Below are positions 4,618-10,835 of a stretch of 10,835 nucleotides of DNA, piece after piece (within the stretch, counting starts at the first letter, position 1; the number at the start of each line of letters is the position of its first letter). Below the pieces are notes generated by a model. That model searched no databases and was not told the origin of the DNA. It saw only the letters and a list, made by a program, of their open reading frames with translations. The translations under genes were made by a program, and so were the position numbers. The stretch spans positions 1-10,835 of the forward strand of contig JAUVJM010000039.1 of the NCBI GenBank assembly GCA_030596585.1. The letters run 5' to 3'. The stretch is from a bacterium. Its GTDB lineage: Bacteria > NPL-UPA2 > JAUVJM01.

Positions 4618-7600
4618 TTACGGATTAAAGGTGATATTCCCCTCCCCCACCAGCGCCTCAACCCGCTCCACCAGTGTCTCTCCCGGCTCCACCATCAATT
4701 CAGAATTCCCGCCAAGAATTACCTCCCGGCGCTTGGAATCAACAAGATGGAAAAATACGGCGCATTCTCCCGGCAAAGACGACAATAGCTTCTTCAAAGA
4801 TATGAGTATGTCTTCCCCAAACCCAGTTGTAACCAATTTTATATGTGCCGATCTGCTCAGACTTCTCTCAACCTCACTGATAGGGATGACTTCCTTCACC
4901 ACAATTTGGGGAGCGCCCTGACGGAAACCAACTCCGCCTTTGACATAGATAAGCGCATCTTTCCCCAAAAGCCCCGAATACTCATCATAAACACTCGGGA
5001 AAAAGATTATCTCGGCTGTGCCTTCCATATCTTCCAACTGCACGTAAGCCATCCTGCCGCCTTTTCTGGTAGTGATGCGTTTAACGCCGGTAACGATGCC
5101 GCCCATACCCACATTTGCCCTCTCACTCAGTTCACCCAATCCAGCAGAACTAACTGTGCTGTATGATCTAATCAACTTCTCGTACCTTGCAAGAGGATGC
5201 CCGCTGACATAAAATCCAAGCACGTCCTTTTCAAACGCAAGGAGTTCCCCCTCATGCCATTCAGGTACATCAGGATAAAGCTTCGAATCCTCTTCTTCGG
5301 TTTCAGACATATGAAAAGTGTCGAAAAAGGAGGTCTGTCCCGAGAGCCTGTCCTTCTGAATTTGCTGCCCTGTCGCAAGAGCATGGTCAACCGACGCCAT
5401 AAGCCTGGCCCGGACAACTCCAAAGCAGTCAAAAGCACCGCTTTTAATAAGGCTTTCAACAACCCTCTTATTTACAAGTCTTAAGTCAACGCGCTCACAG
5501 AAATCATACAGGGACTTGAACTTGCCCTTCTCCTTGCGCACATCCACCATAGAATCAATTGCCAGGGCACCAACATTCTTCACCGCCTCTAACCCGAAGC
5601 GAATATCGTTCCCCTCTACCGTGAATCTTCCCTCGCTCTCATTCACATCGGGAGACAGAACTTTCACTCCTGAATCATCACATTCCCTGATATAGCCTAC
5701 AAGCTTATCCGTATTACCCACTTCACTCGACAGAAGCGCTGCCAGAAATTCCTTCAGGTAGTTTGCCTTCAGATACGCCGTCTGATAAACAATCATGGCA
5801 TAGGCAGTGCTATGCGCTTTATTGAACCCATAGCCCGCAAAATGCGCTACAAGGTCATAGACCTTGTTCGCAATCCGCTCTTTCACATCATTCTTGAGAG
5901 CACCTTTCACAAAAAGTTCCCGCTGTCTCTCCATAACCTCGGGGATTTTCTTACTTATGGATTTCTGCAAAACGTCGCCCTGTTCCAGAGTAAAACCTGC
6001 CAGTTTACCGGCAATCCTCATAATCTGTTCCTGATAAAGAATCACCCCGTAGGTATCGCTCAATATAGGCTCCAGGGCAGGATGGTCAAATTCAAAGGAA
6101 ACCCGCCCGCGTTTCCTCTCAATAAACTCACTAACCATACCGCTGCCAAGAGGACCGGGACGGTACAACCCAACCACAGCGATGATATCCTCAAACCTCT
6201 CCGGCTCCAGTTTTCTGAGCAGATCCCTCATTCCCGAACTTTCAAGCTGGAAAACTCCCAGCGTCTTCCCCTCCCCGAGAAGTTTGAATGTTTTCGAATC
6301 ATCAAGCGGCAGTTCGTTAATGTCTATCTTCTCGCCGCGAGTCTTTTCGATATTTTGCAGACTATTTCCTATTACACTCAAAGTCTTAAGACCCAGAAAA
6401 TCCATTTTGAGAAGTCCGACCTTCGCCAGGGACTCCATAGTAAACTGGGTGATAATCTCACCGTCTCCGCCCCTCATAAGAGGAACGTAATTCGTCAACT
6501 TTCTATCTGAAATAACAACGCCAGCCGCATGAGTCGAGGCATGCCGGGTTAACCCCTCAAGAGCCTTTCCCATCTGCAAAAGCCGGGCAACCTTCTCATC
6601 CGCGTCTGCCAATCTCTTTAATTCCGGCTCCTTGCTCATCGCCTGTTCTATGGTTATGTCAAGTTCCCCAGGAATAAGCTTTGCAATCCTGTCAACTTCA
6701 CCGTACGGCACATCCAAAGCCCGCCCGACGTCGCGTATGACACCTCTCGCGGCCATCGTTCCGAATGTGATAATCTGAGCTACATTTTCCTCTCCATATC
6801 TCTTCCTCACGTACTCTATTACCTTAGGCCGATCTTCGTCAGAAAAATCGATATCAATATCACCCATTCGCGCTGAGTTCAGGAATCTCTCGAATATCAA
6901 GTCATATTGCAGAGGGTTAACCTCCGTTATCCCCAGAACGTAGGAAACCAGACTACCCGCCGCAGACCCTCTCCCGGGACCAACCTTCAAGCCATTCTCC
7001 TTCGCATGGCGAACCACGTCCCAGACAATCAGAAAATAGCTCGCATATCCAGTTTCCTTGATAACACTCAGTTCGTGGTTTATCCTATCGTGCGCCTCTC
7101 CGTCCCCCGTGCCGAAGCGCGTCTCAAGCCCGCGCTCGCACAAATCCTCCAGATAGCTGTCCGGGGTTTTGCCCTCGGGCACAGGAAACCGCGGCAGAAG
7201 GTTTTCGTCAAAATTCAGCTCAAGGTTACATTTCTCCGTAATCTCAATCGTATTCTGTATGGCTTCCGGCACTGATGAAAAGAGCGCTTTCATTTCCTCG
7301 ACGGAGCGGAAATAGAAAGCATCCGTGGAAAATCTCATCCTCGCCGGGTCATTGACACTTGCTCCGGTCTGAATACAGAGAAGAACTTCGTGCGCCGCGG
7401 AATCACTGCGCTCAATGTAGTGGCAATCGTTGGTTGCCACAAGAGGTATATCGAGACTCTTTCCTATCTCGATCAAACCTTCATTCACCTTCTTCTGCTC
7501 CTTGATTCCATGGTCCTGCAATTCCAGATAGAAATCCTTACTCCCAAACATATCTCTGTACTGTCCCGCCACTTCCCTCGCCCGATTCAGGTTTCCGGTA

Positions 7601-8052
7601 TTGATAAGCTGCGGAATCTCACCTTTCAGGCAGCCGCTCAAAGCTATCAAGCCTTCCCTGTATTCAGAGAGAATTTCCTTGTCGATGCGCGGTCTGTAAT
7701 AGAATCCTTCAAGATATGCAGAGGAGGCAAGCTTCAGCAGGTTGCGATAACCAACCTCATCCTTCGCCAGAAGAGTGAGGTGGAAAGAGGCATCTCTGAT
7801 TCCAACAGACTTTTTGTCCTTTCTGCTTCCGGGAGCAACATACGCCTCGTAACCGACTATGGGTTTCAGCCCTGATTCGAGAACCCGGGTGTAGAATTCA
7901 ATTGCCCCGAACATATTCCCGTGGTCAGTCAGAGCAAGTGCCGGCATACGGTACTCGCGCGCCTTGCTGATGAGGTCTTCTATCCGGCTGGCGCCGTCAA
8001 GAAGGCTATACTCACTGTGTACATGAAGATGAACAAATCCGGAATGTTCCAT
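4618..8052 (-). CDS. dnaE: DNA polymerase III alpha subunit, replicative, with intact PHP domain
   Basis: This 1144-residue protein is the DnaE-type replicative polymerase (C family), which extends leading and lagging strands in the holoenzyme. The N-terminal PHP domain keeps all nine residues matching the mycobacterial DnaE1 metal ligands: H10, H12, D19, H44, E69, H91, C141, D209, H211. A PHP 3'-5' proofreading activity is therefore likely, unlike in E. coli. The palm has GPGRGSAAGS (358-367) and catalytic D398, D400 and D551. Next come the fingers (YRPGPLGSGM, 630-639), FNKAHSTAYA (743-752), a clamp-binding motif QTSFFD (906-911), an OB fold (~970-1040) and a C-terminal domain. The loop before D398 reads LNSARMGDIDID, two residues shorter than the usual form with MPDIDID. 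The start has GAGGT 7 nt upstream, overlapping the guaB3 stop, so the two genes are likely one transcript. Confidence 0.98.
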   Translation of the reverse strand: MEHSGFVHLHVHSEYSLLDGASRIEDLISKAREYRMPALALTDHGNMFGAIEFYTRVLESGLKPIVGYEAYVAPGSRKDKKSVGIRDASFHLTLLAKDEVGYRNLLKLASSAYLEGFYYRPRIDKEILSEYREGLIALSGCLKGEIPQLINTGNLNRAREVAGQYRDMFGSKDFYLELQDHGIKEQKKVNEGLIEIGKSLDIPLVATNDCHYIERSDSAAHEVLLCIQTGASVNDPARMRFSTDAFYFRSVEEMKALFSSVPEAIQNTIEITEKCNLELNFDENLLPRFPVPEGKTPDSYLEDLCERGLETRFGTGDGEAHDRINHELSVIKETGYASYFLIVWDVVRHAKENGLKVGPGRGSAAGSLVSYVLGITEVNPLQYDLIFERFLNSARMGDIDIDFSDEDRPKVIEYVRKRYGEENVAQIITFGTMAARGVIRDVGRALDVPYGEVDRIAKLIPGELDITIEQAMSKEPELKRLADADEKVARLLQMGKALEGLTRHASTHAAGVVISDRKLTNYVPLMRGGDGEIITQFTMESLAKVGLLKMDFLGLKTLSVIGNSLQNIEKTRGEKIDINELPLDDSKTFKLLGEGKTLGVFQLESSGMRDLLRKLEPERFEDIIAVVGLYRPGPLGSGMVSEFIERKRGRVSFEFDHPALEPILSDTYGVILYQEQIMRIAGKLAGFTLEQGDVLQKSISKKIPEVMERQRELFVKGALKNDVKERIANKVYDLVAHFAGYGFNKAHSTAYAMIVYQTAYLKANYLKEFLAALLSSEVGNTDKLVGYIRECDDSGVKVLSPDVNESEGRFTVEGNDIRFGLEAVKNVGALAIDSMVDVRKEKGKFKSLYDFCERVDLRLVNKRVVESLIKSGAFDCFGVVRARLMASVDHALATGQQIQKDRLSGQTSFFDTFHMSETEEEDSKLYPDVPEWHEGELLAFEKDVLGFYVSGHPLARYEKLIRSYSTVSSAGLGELSERANVGMGGIVTGVKRITTRKGGRMAYVQLEDMEGTAEIIFFPSVYDEYSGLLGKDALIYVKGGVGFRQGAPQIVVKEVIPISEVERSLSRSAHIKLVTTGFGEDILISLKKLLSSLPGECAVFFHLVDSKRREVILGGNSELMVEPGETLVERVEALVGEGNITFNP

Positions 8053-8057
8053 TGACG

Positions 8058-9218
8058 CTACCTCGCCATCCCAACCCTTTGCGCCGCTTGAAAAACCTTG
8101 CCCTCGGTTTGTATCGACGGGGCTATTATGATTTCGGTCAACTGCATTTCCCTGATGTTTCCGGCTCCGAGCGACCCCATAGAAGTCCTGAGCGCACCTA
8201 CCAAATTCTGGGATCCGTCATCAACGCTCGCAGGACCAAAGAGAATCTCACGCAGGGAACCCGTCGTCCCGACATGAATCCTCGTCCCCCTGGGCAAGTT
8301 GACATCCGGAGTCGCCATTCCCCAATGATAGCCCTTCCCCGGAGCTTCCTTCGCTCTGGCAAAAGCTGAACCTACCATAACAGCATCAGCTCCGCACGCA
8401 AAAGCTTTGCAGATATCTCCCCCGGTAACCATCCCGCCGTCCGTAATAATTGGAACGTAACGTCCACTCTGCTTGTAGTGGAAATCACGCGCCGCCGCCG
8501 TATCCGCCGTCGCGGTAACCTGCGGGATCCCGATTCCGAGCACTCCCCGCGTGGTGCAGGATGCCCCCGGACCGATTCCCACGAGAAGCGCATCAATTCC
8601 CGCCTTCATCAACTCAACCGCCGTCTCATACGTAACGCAGTTGCCGGCAATTACAGGAACCTTCATACTCTCGCAAAAGTTTTCAAAATCAAGGCTCTTG
8701 TATTCGCTGGAGACGTGTCTGGGAGAAATTACCGTTGCCTGGACAACGAAGATATCCACACCTGCCTCCTGAGCAATCTCTCCGAACCTCTCAGCACGCT
8801 GAGGAATCGAGGAGACTACCGCCGGGACGCCTGCTTTCTTTATCTCCTCTATCCGTCTTGAGATTAACTCCTCTTTAATCGGCTTCCGATATATGCTCTG
8901 GACAAGCTCCGTTCCTTCCTGGGCAGAAGCATTTACTATTTTCTCAATCACCTCTTCGGGATTCTCATACCGCGTCTGGACCCCTTCGAGATTAAGTACC
9001 GCCAGCCCCCCCAACTTACCCATTTCTATCGCAAATTTTGTATCCACAACCCCATCCATGGCAGATGCCAGGATGGGCACTTCCACCTCAGATTCCCCAA
9101 TCCGCCATTTAGTATCAACTTCGTTCGGGTTGATGGTTGAGAGCCCCGGCACCAGGGCAATCTCGTCAAATCCGTAGCATCTTCTTGCCTTCCTACCCCT
9201 GCCAATCCACATTCCCAT
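8058..9218 (-). CDS. guaB3: GuaB3-family IMP dehydrogenase-related protein
   Basis: This 386-residue (beta/alpha)8-barrel protein belongs to the GuaB3 branch of the IMP dehydrogenase/GMP reductase superfamily, which acts on purine nucleotides in the cytosol. Diagnostic stretches are RRCYGFDEIALVPG (12-25), SAMDGVVD (52-59), LGGLAVLNLEG (69-79), the nucleophile loop GPGASCTTRG with C221, ITDGG, and the long signature GYHWGMATPDVNLPRGTRI. There is no inserted CBS (Bateman) pair, so the allosteric module of classical GuaB is absent; this is normal for the branch. Reported activities for GuaB3 proteins differ between lineages (IMP dehydrogenase or GMP reductase), so the reaction is left open. The ATG at 9218 has GGGAGGT 7 nt upstream. 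It leads the pair with dnaE, 5 bp away. Whether a classical guaB exists elsewhere in the genome decides its role. Confidence 0.93.
   Translation of the reverse strand: MGMWIGRGRKARRCYGFDEIALVPGLSTINPNEVDTKWRIGESEVEVPILASAMDGVVDTKFAIEMGKLGGLAVLNLEGVQTRYENPEEVIEKIVNASAQEGTELVQSIYRKPIKEELISRRIEEIKKAGVPAVVSSIPQRAERFGEIAQEAGVDIFVVQATVISPRHVSSEYKSLDFENFCESMKVPVIAGNCVTYETAVELMKAGIDALLVGIGPGASCTTRGVLGIGIPQVTATADTAAARDFHYKQSGRYVPIITDGGMVTGGDICKAFACGADAVMVGSAFARAKEAPGKGYHWGMATPDVNLPRGTRIHVGTTGSLREILFGPASVDDGSQNLVGALRTSMGSLGAGNIREMQLTEIIIAPSIQTEGKVFQAAQRVGMAR
8060..8064 (-). promoter_or_regulatory. dnaE ribosome binding site overlapping the guaB3 stop
   Basis: GAGGT on the minus strand lies 7 nt before the dnaE ATG. 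Its last base falls in the guaB3 TAG (8058-8060), which favours coupled translation of the two genes. Confidence 0.65.
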
Positions 9219-9274
9219 ATTTTTTACCTCCCGTTTTTATACACAGCAACATTAATTTTTGCGTATGCCTATTC

Positions 9275-9362
9275 TGTCATTCTGAGTGCAGCGAAGAATC
9301 TCAATGTCATAAGAGACCCTTCACACAGTTTACCCCGAAATCATTCGGGGCTCAGGGTGACA
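9275..9362. repeat. 88-bp palindromic repeat; contains copy 2 of the 45-bp repeat
   Basis: The ends TGTCATTCTGAG (9275-9286) and CTCAGGGTGACA (9351-9362) are inverted repeats matching at 10 of 12 positions. The right half (9318-9362) matches 3337-3381 at 43 of 45 positions and carries the hairpin CCCCGAA-ATCA-TTCGGGG. The CAGCGAAGAATCTC stretch in its left half is typical of abundant intergenic repeats in some uncultivated bacteria. It lies between the doubtful ORF and guaB3, within a 215-bp stretch with no other gene. Confidence 0.8.
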
Positions 9363-9433
9363 GGGATACACAGTTACATTATGTGGCCGTGCATAACTTC
9401 CGAACTCCCCTTTCAAATCACAATTCCCAATTC

Positions 9434-9811
9434 TTAATTCGTAATTACCATTTCGCCGTCATATTCGGACACTTCCCCGCCTACCTGTCTGAGAAGTCTT
9501 ACCCGTCCCTTTTTACTTATGGTGTCAAGAGAGGTTACTATCACCTGTTGTATTCCTTTATCCTTGCCAACTTTGACAAAACCTGAGCCCTTCCCCGTGA
9601 TGACAACCCCAAGCCTGCCCTGTTTGTCCTTGACCAGCCTTGCCTGGGCAGGCCGCCGGCTAAACTCGTTCCTTTGCAGATTCCACAGCGTGCAAGCACG
9701 GTATCTACGCCAGTGACCAAGCTCATCCTGACATTTCAGGCTCCGTACAGGAACAGATTTCCTTCCGATGTACAACTCAGATGAGAATTTCGTCCAATGC
9801 ATAGAGTACAA
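9434..9811 (-). CDS. Doubtful hypothetical protein
   Basis: I do not recognise this 125-codon ORF. It begins with TTG (9811) or ATG (9802), and no Shine-Dalgarno sequence is visible before either, nor before later candidates. The second half (from about residue 58) looks more protein-like: basic, with ARLVKDKQGRLGVVITGKG and then alternating beta-type segments up to GGEVSEYDGEMVITN. The first half is rich in Arg, Trp and Cys and less convincing. There is no membrane segment. A competing 61-codon ORF overlaps in another minus frame (9541-9726) with motif ARCGICKG, also without a clear ribosome binding site. The stop lies in an AT-rich stretch (AATTCGTAATTA). It sits between coaX and guaB3 on their strand. 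It could be a small real gene with a misjudged start, a gene remnant, or non-coding. Confidence 0.4.
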   Translation of the reverse strand: MYSMHWTKFSSELYIGRKSVPVRSLKCQDELGHWRRYRACTLWNLQRNEFSRRPAQARLVKDKQGRLGVVITGKGSGFVKVGKDKGIQQVIVTSLDTISKKGRVRLLRQVGGEVSEYDGEMVITN

Positions 9812-9910
9812 TGACCAGCGTTATAGCGGACAGTATTACCTAGTTTAAAATCAGTCTATGCTATCACGTGAAATACGCCATCGCAACAGGAATCAAGGAA
9901 GCTGTCAAGA

Positions 9911-10672
9911 CTAACAATTCATCCGGTAGAGAATCTGTAAGCCTTTCAGTGCCAGAAAAGGCTCAGTGGCAGTAATGGTGCGCGACAGCGAGCTGATGAT
10001 CTCCGCCAATCCACCCGTAGCTACCACTCTTGCCTCAGGAACAATTTCCTTCTTCAATCTCGCTACAATTCCATCAACCAGCTCCGCAAAACCGTACATT
10101 ATACCTGACTGCATACTCTCCCTCGTGTTTCTGCCGATAGTCCCGGCAGGCGGACGCAGGTCTACATCCACCAGCATCGCCGCCTTCTCCACCAGCGCAT
10201 CAGCCGATATTTTGATCCCGGGAGCAATAACCCCGCCCTCATACTCTCCTCTCCCGGTGAGCACACAGAACGTGGTAGCGGTCCCGAAATCCACGATGAT
10301 GGCATCTCCCGGATAGAGCTTACGGCAAGCAGCGGCATTAGCAATCCTATCAGCGCCAAGTTCCTCCGGCTTTTCATACTTCACTATTATACCCGTCTTC
10401 ATTCCGACATCGACAAATACAGGCTCTACTCCGAAAAGTCTCAGGCAAACTTCCCTGAAGATATTGCTAAGCCGCGGCACGACGCACGCAATTATACAGC
10501 CGTCAATCTCCCCAGGTTTCACACCCGTAGAAAAGGTCTCTTCCAATCCTGCCATGCACGCTTCCAACGTCGCACAGTTTCCGGTTGGATAACACCAATT
10601 GGCAGCCAGCTCCTCACCCCTGAAAACCCCGCCGCTCACTTGACTATTCCCTATATCTATCGCAAGTAACAT
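9911..10672 (-). CDS. coaX: Type III pantothenate kinase
   Basis: This 253-residue cytosolic enzyme phosphorylates pantothenate with ATP, the first step of coenzyme A synthesis. It is a member of the ASKHA fold. Visible motifs are the phosphate-binding loop AIDIGNS (4-10), GADRIANA (106-113) with the catalytic aspartate D108, VDFGTATTF (127-135) with the cation-site D128, and GGVIAPGI. The length is typical of the family. Members of this family usually need a monovalent cation and are not feedback-inhibited by CoA. The ATG at 10672 is chosen because AAGGG lies 9 nt upstream; an in-frame TTG at 10681 directly touches that site and is unlikely. It follows the birA-like gene on the same strand after 32 bp, a common pairing, so an operon is likely. 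Confidence 0.96.
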   Translation of the reverse strand: MLLAIDIGNSQVSGGVFRGEELAANWCYPTGNCATLEACMAGLEETFSTGVKPGEIDGCIIACVVPRLSNIFREVCLRLFGVEPVFVDVGMKTGIIVKYEKPEELGADRIANAAACRKLYPGDAIIVDFGTATTFCVLTGRGEYEGGVIAPGIKISADALVEKAAMLVDVDLRPPAGTIGRNTRESMQSGIMYGFAELVDGIVARLKKEIVPEARVVATGGLAEIISSLSRTITATEPFLALKGLQILYRMNC

Positions 10673-10696
10673 CTTAGACAACCCTTACACTCCCTG

Positions 10697-10717
10697 CCAA
10701 CTGATCACTGACTACTA
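10697..10717. repeat. Three tandem heptamers at the 3' end of birA
   Basis: Read on the minus strand the units are TAGTAGT, CAGTGAT and CAGTTGG in 7-base register. The 13-mer CAGTGATCAGTTG is identical to 4416-4428. The array encodes the last residues and the TGA stop of the birA-like gene. Confidence 0.75.
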
Positions 10718-10835
10718 CCCACTATTTTCACATCTCCTGTCAGAACACGTCTTTGTATGCCGCTGTCAAGACGGACAACCAGTGCCCCATCCGTATCTAT
10801 GTCTATTGCTTCTCCCGCAAACCTTTTTCCGTTAA
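10705..10835 (-). CDS. birA: Biotin-[biotin carboxyl carrier protein] ligase, C-terminal end (partial)
   Basis: The last 42 residues and the TGA are visible; the rest lies beyond the right edge. The peptide RFAGEAIDIDTDGALVV, followed by a short turn and RRVLTGDVKI, matches the SH3-like C-terminal domain of BirA-type biotin ligases, where a glycine-rich turn, an IDxDGALxV strand and a closing GDV strand are typical. The enzyme attaches biotin to the carrier domain of carboxylases such as acetyl-CoA carboxylase. Whether this one also has the N-terminal DNA-binding repressor domain cannot be seen. The final VGSSQ is encoded by the heptamer repeat, which also provides the stop. It lies 32 bp upstream of coaX on the same strand. 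Confidence 0.8.
   Translation of the reverse strand, partial: NGKRFAGEAIDIDTDGALVVRLDSGIQRRVLTGDVKIVGSSQ

Noticed and set aside
5812..6510. 232-codon plus-strand ORF inside dnaE
   Set aside because: It is antisense to a highly conserved polymerase region and has no ribosome binding site or recognisable domain.
9236..9241. TATAAA as a -10 box for guaB3
   Set aside because: It lies so close to the start that transcription would begin within the ribosome binding site, and no -35 box is present.
9137..9586. 149-codon plus-strand ORF across the guaB3 start and the repeat
   Set aside because: It overlaps guaB3 antisense and runs through palindromic repeat sequence; the peptide reads as repeat translation.
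9903..9908. Perfect TTGACA -35 box on the minus strand after coaX
   Set aside because: No acceptable -10 hexamer lies 16-18 bp downstream.
10673..10681. TTG start for coaX adding 3 residues
   Set aside because: The TTG directly touches AAGGG, leaving no spacing; the ATG at 10672 has 9 nt and matches the usual family N-terminus.

Overview
This is bacterial chromosomal DNA of intermediate GC content. It is gene-dense, with all well-supported genes on the minus strand, so the biological reading order runs from the right end to the left. Gene content points to housekeeping DNA rather than phage, plasmid or a defence island: replication (dnaE), a GuaB3-type IMP dehydrogenase relative, CoA synthesis (coaX), biotin ligase (birA), HU, heptose activation, and a mannitol dehydrogenase/fructuronate reductase family enzyme. 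The GuaB3 protein, together with many short palindromic intergenic repeats, suggests an uncultivated lineage, possibly Chloroflexota (Dehalococcoidia-like). That placement is weak; no rRNA or tRNA is present to anchor it.

Layout from right to left. 10835-9911: the 3' end of a birA-like gene, then coaX, 32 bp apart. 9911-9219: a doubtful ~125-codon ORF flanked by non-coding DNA and a palindromic repeat. 9218-4618: guaB3 and dnaE, only 5 bp apart and with the dnaE ribosome binding site over the guaB3 stop, so very probably one transcript. 4617-4397: a gap with heptameric tandem repeats. 4396-3395: an unrecognised two-helix membrane protein whose TAA abuts the ATG of an HU gene. 3394-2212: a repeat half-element, then a fused heptose-1-phosphate nucleotidyltransferase/GmhB-like phosphatase. 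2211-2086: a ~100 bp palindromic repeat. 2085-460: the sugar dehydrogenase. 464-281: another palindromic element at its 3' end. The left edge (3-221) holds the C-terminal end of an unrecognised plus-strand ORF, convergent with everything else.

The two strongest functional units are guaB3-dnaE, which links purine nucleotide metabolism to the replicative polymerase, and the heptose fusion, which joins two consecutive steps of nucleotide-heptose synthesis in one polypeptide. DnaE retains every PHP-domain metal ligand known from proofreading-competent homologues.

The most distinctive non-coding feature is the load of small repeats at gene edges: palindromic elements with imperfect terminal inverted repeats, a 45-bp repeat present twice, and four arrays of degenerate CAGTNNT heptamers. 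In at least two cases the repeat supplies the stop codon of the adjacent gene, and in two others it creates a false upstream start. I do not see a CRISPR array, transposase, toxin-antitoxin pair or other evident novel multi-gene system.
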